63,765 nucleotides of DNA. It comes from Deltaproteobacteria bacterium PRO3. Its GTDB lineage: Bacteria; UBA10199; DSSB01. The DNA lies in NCBI GenBank assembly GCA_030263375.1, contig SZOV01000006.1:1-63765 (forward strand). The letters run 5' to 3'. This document shows, piece by piece, positions 24,253-32,482 of this stretch. A model generated the notes under the pieces. The model saw only the letters and a list, made by a program, of their open reading frames with translations. It made no database searches and was not told the DNA's origin. Each line of letters opens with the position of its first letter. Position 1 is the stretch's first letter. The position numbers and the translations under genes were made by a program.

Positions 24253-24523
24253 GAGCAAGCTCAGCCGTTGGATCGATCGGGCCCTGCGCATGCCCACCTG
24301 CGAGGAGATCGAGGCCCTCGCCTACGATTTCCTCGAGAAGAACCTGGACGCCAAGACCGAAAAGCGGATGCTGAGGCATTTCCGCTTGTGCCCGCCCTGC
24401 ATGCGCTTCATCGAGGCCTACCGCCGCACCCGAGAGGCCGGCCGCGGGCTGCCGGCCCCGAAGCTGGACCCCGCCTTCCAGGAGCACCTGATGAAGCTGT
24501 TCCGGAAAGACGAAAATCCCTAG
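24242..24523 (+). CDS. zinc-binding (ZAS-type) anti-sigma factor
   Basis: 93 residues. The ATG at 24242 overlaps the sigma gene stop and has a GAGGAG site. The motif HFRLCPPC gives H-x3-C-x2-C of the zf-HC2/ZAS domain. There is no membrane helix, so this is a soluble anti-sigma factor, consistent with cytosolic signal sensing. Its stop overlaps the convergent methyltransferase stop in the tetranucleotide CTAG. Confidence 0.85.
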   Translation: MSIKSKLSRWIDRALRMPTCEEIEALAYDFLEKNLDAKTEKRMLRHFRLCPPCMRFIEAYRRTREAGRGLPAPKLDPAFQEHLMKLFRKDENP

Positions 24524-25578
24524 CGCTTCCTCATCACGAAAAAGGAATTTTGAAAGTCGTGCGCCAGGTTGTGCACCTGCACGTCGCTGAATCCGGCGGC
24601 GGCCAGCATCTCGCGGGCCTTCTCCTCGCCCCAGACCGCGCCGAGGCCCGCGCCGCCCTGGGCCAGCGAGACGGTCATGCAGTGCAGGCAGGAGACCGTG
24701 TAGAGGAAGGGCGCGCTGGGGTGGTCGAGATTGTTCTCGAGGCGGCTGGAGGCGCGGATGTCCTGCATCAGGAAGATCCCGCCGGGCCGCAGGGCGGAAT
24801 GGATGGCGCTCAAGACCCGGTCGGGGGCCTTTTGGTCGTGAATCGCGTCGAGCGCGGTGATGAAATCGTAGTTGGGCCCTTCGCGCCATTCGGTGAGGTC
24901 CTTGGCGGCGAAACACAGGTTTTTCAATCCTCGTTGTGCGGCTTCCTCGCGCGCCCTTGAGACGGCGGTCTCGGAGAGGTCGTAGCCCGTGAAGCGGCTC
25001 TTGGGAAAAAGCTCGGCCAGGCGCAGCAGGGCGCGGCCGCGGCCGCAGCCGACGTCCAGCGCGTCGATGCCGTCGCGCAGGCGGGCGGCCAGCTCGGGCA
25101 CCAGGGGCAGGACATGATCTTCGATGGCGCTCACGACAGTCTGCTCGCTGTCCTCGGCCATCACGTCGTGGAAGCGGGCGAAGGCGTCGTAGGGGACGCC
25201 GCCGCCCTTGTCGAAGCAGTCGAGGATGCGGTCTTCCACCGAGCCCATCATCGGGATGTATTGAAAGAAGGGGGCCATGTTGTTGGGCGCCGCCTTGCGG
25301 ATTAGGGCCGCGGCGTGTTCCGGAGGAAGGCGGTAGCGCCGGGAGGCGGGGTCGTACTCGACGATGCGGCCGACCGTCATCGCGCCGAGCCATTCGCGGA
25401 CGTAGCGTTCGTTCTTTTCGGCGCGACGGGCGATCTCCTCGCTGGTCGCCCAATCCATTTCGGCCATGACGTCGAAGAGCCTCGCGCGGTGGCCCACTGA
25501 GAGCATCAGGGCAAGCGAGGCGGAATTGAGGATGTCCAGCAAGCGATCCGGGAAAGGAAGAGTTATCGTCTGAGTCAT
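24520..25578 (-). CDS. SAM-dependent methyltransferase with winged-helix N-terminus
   Basis: 352 residues. The N-terminal 90 residues form a winged-helix dimerisation domain (ATSEEIARRAEKNERYVREW). A class I Rossmann domain follows with motif I ALDVGCGRGRAL, motif II TGYDLSETA and motif IV ITALDAIHD. The layout matches the Rv2258c-like transcription-regulator/methyltransferase group. Substrate unknown. ATG chosen over one nine codons upstream. Confidence 0.85.
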   Translation of the reverse strand: MTQTITLPFPDRLLDILNSASLALMLSVGHRARLFDVMAEMDWATSEEIARRAEKNERYVREWLGAMTVGRIVEYDPASRRYRLPPEHAAALIRKAAPNNMAPFFQYIPMMGSVEDRILDCFDKGGGVPYDAFARFHDVMAEDSEQTVVSAIEDHVLPLVPELAARLRDGIDALDVGCGRGRALLRLAELFPKSRFTGYDLSETAVSRAREEAAQRGLKNLCFAAKDLTEWREGPNYDFITALDAIHDQKAPDRVLSAIHSALRPGGIFLMQDIRASSRLENNLDHPSAPFLYTVSCLHCMTVSLAQGGAGLGAVWGEEKAREMLAAAGFSDVQVHNLAHDFQNSFFVMRKR

Positions 25579-25591
25579 GGGGTCAAACCTC

Positions 25592-26005
25592 TCATTTTCT
25601 CTCAAAAGACAAACTATACAACATGCAGCCCCAATACTCCCAAGGCCCTAGCTCGGCTATCATAGTCTCAAGGTCCCAAGTCAGTTCCGGCCAGTCAGGA
25701 TGTCTGCCTTCGGAAACTCGTTTCGGTTTACCGAGGGCGGCCGACAATTTTTTGTGGACCTCATGATAAAATCCAGCCTGATCACTAGTAAGCGTAACTT
25801 TTTTGAGTTTTCCTTCAACGAAATGAACTCTACAGGAAGATTCTATGCCGGAGAGAAATTTACAATTAAAGAGATGTTCAAATATCAACCCAGGGGGTCC
25901 TTTTACCAAACCTAGCTGAGTACAGAAATCAGTTTGACTCATTTCTAAATTCAAAAGCAGTTTGGGATTATCAATTGGAATACCGTCTCGAAAAATAGAG
26001 GTCAT
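25592..26005 (-). CDS. hypothetical small cytosolic protein
   Basis: 137 residues with no signal peptide. Strand-helix pattern (SCRVHFVEGKLKKVTLTS, HKKLSAALGKP) and a Trp-rich end (WPELTWDLE, GPWEYWGCMLYSL). The composition is closer to the AT-richer genes than to its neighbours. It resembles small immunity-type proteins in size and fold pattern, but no toxin gene is adjacent. An AGGAAAT site precedes the ATG and a repeat copy sits just upstream. Confidence 0.55.
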   Translation of the reverse strand: MTSIFRDGIPIDNPKLLLNLEMSQTDFCTQLGLVKGPPGLIFEHLFNCKFLSGIESSCRVHFVEGKLKKVTLTSDQAGFYHEVHKKLSAALGKPKRVSEGRHPDWPELTWDLETMIAELGPWEYWGCMLYSLSFERK

Positions 26006-26022
26006 AAGGTATTTCCTATTTC

Positions 26023-26046
26023 GAAAATCGAACTTCCGTCTTCCTA
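26023..26046 (-). repeat. dispersed repeat, class B
   Basis: Reverse strand reads TAGGAAGACGGAAGTTCGAT, where TAG is the stop codon of the 26044-27585 gene. The TTCGATTTTCGAA end is a small palindrome. Confidence 0.8.
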
Positions 26047-27585
26047 CGGGCAGCTCAGATCCGGGACCGCCGGGTATTTCAGCACCAGGTCGCCCTTCGT
26101 CAGGTAGTTTTCCGTATGATAGATGCCGAAATATCCGTTGCCGACGTTGGTCTCGCCGGAGCAGCCCGGCAGGCAGCCTCCGGCGGGGCAGGCGTCGACG
26201 TAATCGAAGAAAAACAAGGGAATGTTATTTTGGCAGGCCAGCGACACCATCTCGGGGAAGAAGCTCTCGGCCACGGCGAGGTGATTGGCCTCGTCGGAAC
26301 CCCCGGGACAACCGGTGTTATAGCCGGTCTCGCCGATGAAGACGTGGTCCGCCCCGCAGGGCGTAACCGCCACCTCTTGAAAGATCGACAGCACCTGGTC
26401 GGCGCAGGCCTTCGCCGCTTGCGCCGGGGTGTTCCCCGATTCGAAGGGCCAAGTCGGCGGGACGCTCGCAACGTTGTTGCAGTAGGGATGCGAGGCGATG
26501 CCGTCGATGTTCGGTAAGGGCGCCCCGTTCGTACAGAGGTCCTTTTCCAGTCCCGCCACCGACGAGACGATCACCGGAATCCCCGTATAGCCCCGCTGGT
26601 TGAGTCCGTTGCGCAAGGTCGTCGCGGCGGCCTGAACCTGCGCGGGCGTCAGCGTCGCGCCGTTGACCGGCGAGGATAATATTTCGTTGCCCAGCTGCAC
26701 TCCGACCACGGTTCCATCGTCGAAAAACGGCTTCAAGGCGGGAATGTAGGTCCCCGCCGTGCAGAAGGTCTGCGGCGCCCAAGGCGTCGTCGCGCCGCAG
26801 GCCCCGTCGACCAAGCTGGCCACCACGCCGTCCCCGCAAAGCGCCGGAAAACCGGCGAAGGTGCAGTCCGTCTTTCCGTCGTTCGTTTTCGTGAGGGCCA
26901 AGACCGAGTCGTTGAAGAGCCCCAACAAGACCTTCAGTCCCTGGGCCTGCGCGGCCTTAAGGATGTAATAGTTGGGCTGGTAGACCGTGATCGTGCCGAC
27001 CTGAAGATTGCTCTTCAAGGCGGCGAGGTCCTGATCGAAGCAGCTCTGGCAGCGGTCGGGACAGCCGCTCAAATTCTGGAAGGGATCCCCCGGCGGCGGG
27101 GCGGGACAGGTGAAGGAAAGCTGCGGCGAGCAGGCCACCGGCGTGTTGGTCGTCCAATTGTCGTCGCTGCAGCGGGCCTCGGGATCGTAGTCCATCGCGA
27201 TGCCCTGAAAGGGCAGCGGGACCAAGGCCTGGATCTCGACGGTGTCGGCCTGGGAGGCCTCCTGGACCGGGTTGCCGTCGTCGACGACGAGACGGGCCCG
27301 ATAAAGGCCCGGCACGTCGGGAGTGAAGCTGCTGCGGAATTCCTTAGGCGCAGCGTGGCTGGCCTGGCTCGCCGTGGGCATCGTCTCGAATTCCCAGAGC
27401 GGCGCCAAGGCGTCGCCCTCCGGATCGCTCGACCCGCTCCCGTCGAGTTGAACCGTCTCGCCCACGAAGACCACCTGATCTTCTCCGGCATCGGCGATCG
27501 GCGCTTGATTGCCGCCGTTGCTGCAGGCGACCGTACACCAAAAGAGGAAGAGCGCAAGGGAGAGGCTGCGAACCTGTGGGGACAT
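26044..27585 (-). CDS. PKD-domain lipoprotein with GH17-like glucanase domain
   Basis: 513 residues. Lipobox VACS; a PKD domain (IADAGEDQVVFVGETVQLDG) covers about 30-125. A TIM-barrel-like region follows with GVQLGNEIL (acid/base Glu) and VFIGETGYN (nucleophile Glu), the pair expected of glycoside hydrolase family 17 beta-1,3-glucanases. Several Cys pairs suggest extracellular use. AAAGGAG site before the ATG. Likely degrades or remodels a beta-glucan at the cell surface; substrate is inference. Confidence 0.75.
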   Translation of the reverse strand: MSPQVRSLSLALFLFWCTVACSNGGNQAPIADAGEDQVVFVGETVQLDGSGSSDPEGDALAPLWEFETMPTASQASHAAPKEFRSSFTPDVPGLYRARLVVDDGNPVQEASQADTVEIQALVPLPFQGIAMDYDPEARCSDDNWTTNTPVACSPQLSFTCPAPPPGDPFQNLSGCPDRCQSCFDQDLAALKSNLQVGTITVYQPNYYILKAAQAQGLKVLLGLFNDSVLALTKTNDGKTDCTFAGFPALCGDGVVASLVDGACGATTPWAPQTFCTAGTYIPALKPFFDDGTVVGVQLGNEILSSPVNGATLTPAQVQAAATTLRNGLNQRGYTGIPVIVSSVAGLEKDLCTNGAPLPNIDGIASHPYCNNVASVPPTWPFESGNTPAQAAKACADQVLSIFQEVAVTPCGADHVFIGETGYNTGCPGGSDEANHLAVAESFFPEMVSLACQNNIPLFFFDYVDACPAGGCLPGCSGETNVGNGYFGIYHTENYLTKGDLVLKYPAVPDLSCP

Positions 27586-27698
27586 GGGCGGCTCCTTTAT
27601 GGGTGATTTAGGGGCGGCCCGGATTGTTCCGTAATCGCGCGGCAAAGTAAATTGGAAAGACGACGACGCAAAGACTCTGAGAGGGGCCTAGGACCTGC

Positions 27699-29513
27699 TT
27701 ACCGCCGGCCCCGGCCGCCGCCTCCGCCATGGAAGGACGGGGATCGCGATCTACCGGAGCCTCCTCCGAATGAGCCGCCGAAAGAGCTGCGCTCCCGGAA
27801 GCCCGAAGGAGAGCCTCCGCCCCAGGAGGAGCGGCTGCGTCCCGAGCCGAAGGAGGAACTGTTGTCGGAGTCGCGAAAGCCGTAGGATCCGCCGCCGCGT
27901 TCCGGGGCGCGATTCGCCGGCGGCGCGAAGCCGGAGCGATTCGAGACGCCGGACGAACCAGGAGACGCTTTGTCGGCGGGTAGATTGTCGCGGCTCCGGG
28001 CGTTGACGTTGGGACGGCCGCGGGGATTTTCCCGAGCTTCGCCCGGCTGGAAACCGCTCGGATCGGAGCCGCCGCGGTCGATCTTGGGGCGCCCGCCGCG
28101 GCGATTCGCCTCGGTGGAACTGCCTTGGCCCGGCGCCGCGCCGTCTTGGAAGCGGCCCCGATAGCGGCCCGAAGCGGGCGTCGCGTCGTCTCCGCCAGGC
28201 TTGCCTCGCGGCGCGCCTTTCACGAAGTCGGGTTTACCCTTGCCGTCGCGGTCCGGCTTGTCCCGCCAGTAAGGTTGGTAGCCGGCCGAGGTGGGCGTGT
28301 AACGGCGGCGTTGCACTTCCTGTCGCTCTCCGTAATCGCGCCAGCGCTGCGCGCTGCCCGAGTCGCCGCGATACAGGGTGATCGGCGCGCGGTACCCGTA
28401 GCGGTTGTACCAGCCGTTCACGCCCCGATAGAAGCCGTTGTAATAGTAGGGATTCCCGCGCCAGCGGTAATAGTAATTGCCATAACAGCTCGACAGATAT
28501 GGATAGCGGTAGAAGTGGCGCGGGTAGCCGTAGAACCAAGACGTGTAATAGTAGGAGGGGAATCCCCACACATAGAAGCCGCTGTCCCAGCCCCAGAAGC
28601 CCGTCCAATACCAGAGCGGATAAGGCCGCCAAACCGGCACGCTGTACCAATAGGGATAGCCGAACCAGTAGGGGTAGGGATTGATATTGATGTTCACCAC
28701 CGTCTGGCTCGAGGACGTTTGCGGCGGAGGATAATAATCGTCGTAGTCGTCGTAACCGTTCTCCTTGGCGAAGGCCTTGGCGGACTTTTTCAGGTCCTCG
28801 CGGGCCTTGGGGTCATTCGCGAGCGTCTGGCGATAGTCGCTCAGCGCCTCTTCTTGCTGCCGCGCGACTTGGGTGCTGAACTCGTCGAGCTTGACCTTCG
28901 CTTGAGTGGGATTGGCGCGGTAGGCGTCTCCCATGGCCAAGGTCAGATCGCGGTCGTCGGAGAGGGCGCGGAGGATCTCGGGGTGGCCCAAGAGCTTGCG
29001 GTAGGCCTGGCGGCTCGACTCCGGGATATCTTGCAGGGAGTTTTCGAGATCGCGGTCGGATTGGAGGTTGAGATTGCGGATGTCGCGGAGCAGGGCGTAT
29101 TCCTTAGTGCCCAATTCTTTGGCCGCGTCTTGTATGCCCTTGGGGAGTTGGCGGGTCATTGCCTTGATTTGGTCTTTCGACTTGGGACCGCCTTCCACCA
29201 AATCTTCGACGAGGTTCGGGTAGCGCACGAGGTCGTAGATCTTTTCTTGGGTCTTGCGGGGGTAGGGGGCGATCAGTCGCTGGAACTGCTCGCTGGAGCG
29301 CTTTTGCTGGCGGTCCATTTCCCAAAGGACGTTCGGGTAGGCGGCGGCCTCCAAGGCGGCCTGGCGCAGCTCGTCCGAGCTAGTCGCCAAGGTCTCGACG
29401 GACTGGGACTGGCTTTGCAGCTCTTGGTTGAGGCGCTCGAGGGGGGTGGTGGCTTGGGCGGGGAGGGCTAACAGCCCCGTCGCGAACATCACCAAAAAAT
29501 ACAATAATTTCAT
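27699..29513 (-). CDS. secreted Tyr/Trp-rich and Gly/Ser/Arg-rich low-complexity protein
   Basis: 604 residues. Signal peptide ends PAQA. A helical domain (about 20-255) contains repeated hydrophobic-proline signatures (YPNVLWEMDRQQ, RYPNLVEDL, GHPEILRAL). Then comes a 130-residue block exceptionally rich in Tyr and Trp (PYPYWFGYPYWYS, WYWTGFWGWDSGFYVWGF), and finally a 230-residue disordered tail of Gly, Ser, Arg, Pro and Asp ending GGGGGRGRR. The layout recalls DUF3300-type proteins and phase-separating low-complexity proteins. Role unknown; surface coat or matrix is a guess. Confidence 0.75.
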   Translation of the reverse strand: MKLLYFLVMFATGLLALPAQATTPLERLNQELQSQSQSVETLATSSDELRQAALEAAAYPNVLWEMDRQQKRSSEQFQRLIAPYPRKTQEKIYDLVRYPNLVEDLVEGGPKSKDQIKAMTRQLPKGIQDAAKELGTKEYALLRDIRNLNLQSDRDLENSLQDIPESSRQAYRKLLGHPEILRALSDDRDLTLAMGDAYRANPTQAKVKLDEFSTQVARQQEEALSDYRQTLANDPKAREDLKKSAKAFAKENGYDDYDDYYPPPQTSSSQTVVNININPYPYWFGYPYWYSVPVWRPYPLWYWTGFWGWDSGFYVWGFPSYYYTSWFYGYPRHFYRYPYLSSCYGNYYYRWRGNPYYYNGFYRGVNGWYNRYGYRAPITLYRGDSGSAQRWRDYGERQEVQRRRYTPTSAGYQPYWRDKPDRDGKGKPDFVKGAPRGKPGGDDATPASGRYRGRFQDGAAPGQGSSTEANRRGGRPKIDRGGSDPSGFQPGEARENPRGRPNVNARSRDNLPADKASPGSSGVSNRSGFAPPANRAPERGGGSYGFRDSDNSSSFGSGRSRSSWGGGSPSGFRERSSFGGSFGGGSGRSRSPSFHGGGGGRGRR

Positions 29514-29660
29514 AAAGATTCCTTCGGAATGCCCTGGCATTCGCGGGATAACATCCGAGCCCTTCGGAAAAATGCGTGATAAATTAATGACTTGGCCGGT
29601 GGGGCCGGATGTTAAATCTATTTTAGGAGAAATCTTTGGGCGAGGAAATGGCGGCGGTGG

Positions 29661-29676
29661 GATTTGCTCCGTCTTC
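29661..29676 (-). repeat. dispersed repeat, class A
   Basis: Reverse strand reads GAAGACGGAGCAAATC directly after the TAG stop of the 29677-29934 gene. Confidence 0.8.
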
Positions 29677-29934
29677 CTATCTCCGCCCGCGCAGTAGCCG
29701 GTAGCCCAGCAACAGGACCATGGCTCCGCCCACCGCGACGAGGAAGCTGCGCAGGTCGAAGTTGGTGACCCCGCCGCCTATCCCCAGGGTGGAGGCGATG
29801 AAGCCGCCGATCACCGCGCCGGCCACGCCCAGCAGGATGGTCATGATGCAGCCGCCGGGGTCGTCGCCCGGCATCAGGAATTTGGCGATGGCGCCGGCGA
29901 TCAGGCCGAAGACGATCCAGGAGAGAATGCCCAT
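29677..29934 (-). CDS. GlsB/YeaQ/YmgE-type small membrane stress protein
   Basis: 85 residues of the transglycosylase-associated family. Three hydrophobic helices carry the family glycines (MGILSWIVFGLIAGAIAKFL, GDDPGGCIMTILLGVAGAVIGG) and end RLLRGRR. Found in the inner membrane, usually induced by stress; no catalytic activity is established. Confidence 0.9.
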   Translation of the reverse strand: MGILSWIVFGLIAGAIAKFLMPGDDPGGCIMTILLGVAGAVIGGFIASTLGIGGGVTNFDLRSFLVAVGGAMVLLLGYRLLRGRR

Positions 29935-30034
29935 AACAAAACCTCCGCGTCGAGATCGCTTACCCTTCGATGGAAAGGATCGCCGATTTTCCCCGGACGA
30001 AGAAAGGAAAAAAAACTCTTGGCTCGAGTGCAGC

Positions 30035-31990
30035 TTATTCTTCGTCGGCTTTGGCTAAGACGGGCAGGATCGAGGTCGGCCGCTGCGTCCCGAGGAAGTC
30101 GAGGCGTTCCTCGGCCCGGGTCACGGCGACGTAGAGCAGGTTGCACTCCTCCTCGTTGTCGGGATGGTAGTTTTCCTCGGAGGGCTCGACGATGAGGACG
30201 TTGCGAAACTCCAGGCCCTTCACCTGCTGGACGTTGGTGATCGTGACGCCCGGCGAGAAATCGAATTGCTCGCGGTGTCCCAGGCGCACCGCCGGGTAGC
30301 CGATCTTGCGCAGCTCCTCGGTCAGGGCCGCCGCCTGCTTGGGCCAGCGGCAGATGACGGCCGACAGCGCCTTCTTGCTGTCCTGCTGTCGGGCGGCGAT
30401 CCAGTGGCCGATGCGGTGGGCGAGCAGGGTGGGGTTCTCGACGCGGCGGAAGGAGGGAATGGGGCCGCGCCGGCCGCTGGCGGCGTTCTCCTTCGAGCCG
30501 AACTTTTCGCCGCGCAGGTGTTCGGCGATCTCCATGACCTCGACGGTGGAACGGAACGAAACGGTCAACGAGATCGGCATCGTGTCGGTGAAGCCGGCCT
30601 CCTTCAGCAATTGGTTCCAGCCGCCGAAATCGCGGCCGCCGACGATCTTCTGCGCGACGTCGCCGACGATCGTGACGGTGCGGTCGCGGTCGAGGGCGTT
30701 GAGCAGTCCGCGGATCTCGACGCTGCCGAAGTCCTGCGCCTCGTCGATCACGATGTGGTCGCAGACGCCCAGGCTCTTCGCGGATTTCGCCGGATAGTAG
30801 CCGTGCTCGGCGTATACCAGGTGCAGCAGGATGGCGTCGTCTTGCGCGTCACAGACGCGCTTGGCGACCTGTTCCTTGAGCTGGGATTGCACCAAGCTCC
30901 ACTTCCGCCAGATCATGTCCTGACGGCTCAGCCAGTCGTAGAAGTCGAAGAGATCGTCGACGAAGCTGCGCTCGGGGCGGTGCGGGTGCTGCGAGACGTA
31001 TTGCATCAGCATGTCGAGGCACTGTCCGGAGGATTTCAACAGCTCGAGGTCGCGGCCCTTTTCGAAGGAGCCGCTTGGGCGCGGGCCGACCAAGTCGTTG
31101 GCCAGGGCGCCGCACCACTGCGAATAGGTGCGGATGGGCACGTTGGGGATCTTCAGTTCGGGCATCGTCGTCTCGACGTAGGCCTTCAGGGAGCGGTTGA
31201 ACATGACTACGAGGCATCGCTCCGGGCGCGCGTCGCTGTTGTCCTCGTGGAGCAGCCAGGCCAGGCGGTGCAGGGCCACCGTGGTTTTTCCGCTGCCGGC
31301 GATGCCCTGGATGACCATGGGCTTCTGCGGGTTTTGCGTGATGAGACGGAATTGCTCCGCGGTGATCAGCGAGAGGATCGGCGGAAGGTGGCCGTCGTGC
31401 TCCTCGCCGCGCGAGAGTGCGGGATGCAGGGATTGCACCTTCCAGCCTTCGTCGGTGCGGACGATGACGCCTTCCTTGGTTTCGATGCGTTGGAGATGGT
31501 TTTCGAGGCCCTGGTAGGAGCGTCGCAGCTGGATGACGCCCTCGTGCTCTTGGCCCTGGATGGTCTCGCAGAATTCTTCCCCCTCGCGGTAGTCGTAATA
31601 GAGCTTGCTGATCGGCGCCTTCCGCCAGTCGACGATGCGTTGCTCGGGAAAGCTGGCCGTCCCCAGTTTGAATTCGATGCGTCGGTCGCCCTCGAGGGTG
31701 ACGACGCGGGCGAAGTAGGGCTGCTCGGCCAAGGCCTCGAGGTCGGAGGACTTGTTTTTGCGCAGCTTGGCCAGGCCGTGGGCCACGGCCTCGTCGCTGG
31801 CCAGGGCGGCCTTATCCTCGTCGCGGCGCGTGGCGACGATCTGGCTGGTCAGGTCGCGGGCGGTGCGGCGGTCGGCCTCGAAGTCGCTGCGCGTCTGGCG
31901 CATCTCGCTTAGGATTGAGCTGTGGACTTTCTGCCAAAGCTCTTCTTCGCTTTTGCCCAGCTCCTGGGCCTCGGTTTCGTTCAAGGACAT
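30035..31990 (-). CDS. UvrD/HelD-like superfamily 1 helicase
   Basis: 651 residues. The N-terminal 60 residues are a coiled coil, followed by a domain like that of HelD (WRKAPISKLYYDY). Walker A is IQGIAGSGKTTVAL (229-240), Walker B HIVIDEAQDFG, and C-terminal motifs VQQVKGLEFRNVLIVE and YVAVTRAEERLDFL are typical of SF1A. HelD proteins free stalled RNA polymerase; others repair DNA. It is transcribed alone. Confidence 0.88.
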   Translation of the reverse strand: MSLNETEAQELGKSEEELWQKVHSSILSEMRQTRSDFEADRRTARDLTSQIVATRRDEDKAALASDEAVAHGLAKLRKNKSSDLEALAEQPYFARVVTLEGDRRIEFKLGTASFPEQRIVDWRKAPISKLYYDYREGEEFCETIQGQEHEGVIQLRRSYQGLENHLQRIETKEGVIVRTDEGWKVQSLHPALSRGEEHDGHLPPILSLITAEQFRLITQNPQKPMVIQGIAGSGKTTVALHRLAWLLHEDNSDARPERCLVVMFNRSLKAYVETTMPELKIPNVPIRTYSQWCGALANDLVGPRPSGSFEKGRDLELLKSSGQCLDMLMQYVSQHPHRPERSFVDDLFDFYDWLSRQDMIWRKWSLVQSQLKEQVAKRVCDAQDDAILLHLVYAEHGYYPAKSAKSLGVCDHIVIDEAQDFGSVEIRGLLNALDRDRTVTIVGDVAQKIVGGRDFGGWNQLLKEAGFTDTMPISLTVSFRSTVEVMEIAEHLRGEKFGSKENAASGRRGPIPSFRRVENPTLLAHRIGHWIAARQQDSKKALSAVICRWPKQAAALTEELRKIGYPAVRLGHREQFDFSPGVTITNVQQVKGLEFRNVLIVEPSEENYHPDNEEECNLLYVAVTRAEERLDFLGTQRPTSILPVLAKADEE

Positions 31991-32088
31991 GACGGAATCT
32001 CGGGGAGGTGAAAAGGGACGCCCCTTTCACCAAATCTGCTAAGCACTTGTCAAGAGTGGGGTTTTTTGAAGGGGCTGGGTCGGAGTCT

Positions 32089-32124
32089 TTTGCTCCGTCT
32101 TACTTTTCCCCGTCTTACTTTTCT
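32089..32124 (-). repeat. dispersed repeat, class A, two units
   Basis: Reverse-strand units AGTAAGACGGAGCAAAAG (32089-32106) and AAGTAAGACGGGGAAAAG (32103-32120) overlap. No gene ends just upstream of them on that strand. Confidence 0.7.
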
Positions 32125-32282
32125 TACCTTCTCCCGCCATCTCCAAATTTTATAAATTCTGGCCTAATAATTTAAAATTTGAATTTAATTTTTATATTTC
32201 ATACAGATAAAATTAAAAATAAAATTCCTGTTAAACTAAATAATTTTAATAATTTCATTTAGTTATTTGAATTCACCAAAAC

Positions 32283-32298
32283 TGGCACAAAGCCTGCA
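32283..32298 (+). promoter_or_regulatory. sigma54 (RpoN) -24/-12 promoter
   Basis: TGGCACAAAGCCTGCA (starting at 32283) has GG at 32284-32285 and GC at 32296-32297 with exactly ten bases between, and agrees with TGGCAC-N5-TGCA. The upstream AT-rich tract would suit enhancer looping. The predicted start is 32309. Confidence 0.75.
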
Positions 32299-32308
32299 AT
32301 CTAGTATT

Positions 32309-32425
32309 GGCGTGCGTCGAAAGACGCCGCCGAGGAAAGAAAAACTCCTCGGAAAAAAACAAAATTTATAAAGTGTGCCCCCGGGTCGGAGCGGATAGAG
32401 AAATCTTCTGCTCCGATCTTTTTTT
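32309..32425 (+). ncRNA. candidate sigma54-dependent small RNA, about 117 nt
   Basis: The predicted 5' end is G32309, the first base of a hairpin GGCG-U-GCGUC-GAAA-GACGC-CGCC (9 bp, single U bulge, GNRA loop, 32309-32331). A second hairpin CCGAGGA/UCCUCGG (32330-32352) shares two bases with the first, so the two may alternate. An A-rich single strand follows (32353-32372), then the terminator hairpin (32383-32419) and U7. GGA triplets occur in and beside the stems. No known RNA family is recognised. It could also act as a 5' leader attenuator for the cyclopropane synthase, but that gene has its own -10 box beyond the terminator. Confidence 0.65.
32383..32425 (+). terminator. strong intrinsic terminator of the candidate sRNA
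   Basis: Stem of 9 bp (GGUCGGAGC with GCUCCGAUC, one GU) continues inward as GGA/UCU, a one-base U bulge, and AGA-GAAA-UCU. The total is about 15 bp with a GNRA loop, followed by T7 (32419-32425). Confidence 0.85.
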
Positions 32426-32447
32426 ATTCGCCCATCCCCATTCGCGC

Positions 32448-32453
32448 TATACT
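32448..32453 (+). promoter_or_regulatory. -10 box for the cyclopropane synthase gene
   Basis: TATACT, 29 bp upstream of the start codon and just after the sRNA terminator. No good -35 hexamer is seen at 17 bp, so activation or a weak promoter is possible. Confidence 0.4.
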
Positions 32454-32482
32454 CGCCTTGGTCCCGGATTTTGGGGGTGCCT

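Larger units (their letters stand above)
31991..32482. other. long intergenic region with repeat, AT-rich tract and predicted sRNA gene
   Basis: From left to right: class A repeats (32089-32124), a tract of about 130 bp with very low GC (32140-32275), a sigma54-type promoter (32284-32297), a hairpin, and an intrinsic terminator ending at 32425. Then comes a -10 box for the downstream gene. No protein gene is supported. Confidence 0.75.

Noticed and set aside
24119-25453. 444-codon reverse-strand frame
   Set aside because: Shifted frame over the methyltransferase and antisense to the sigma/anti-sigma pair; Arg/Pro/Gly-rich shadow.
28125-29471. 448-codon + strand frame
   Set aside because: Antisense shadow of the Tyr/Trp-rich protein gene; Val/Ala/Gly-rich without motifs.
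30164-31912. 582-codon + strand frame
   Set aside because: Antisense to the helicase gene, which has all its motifs intact.
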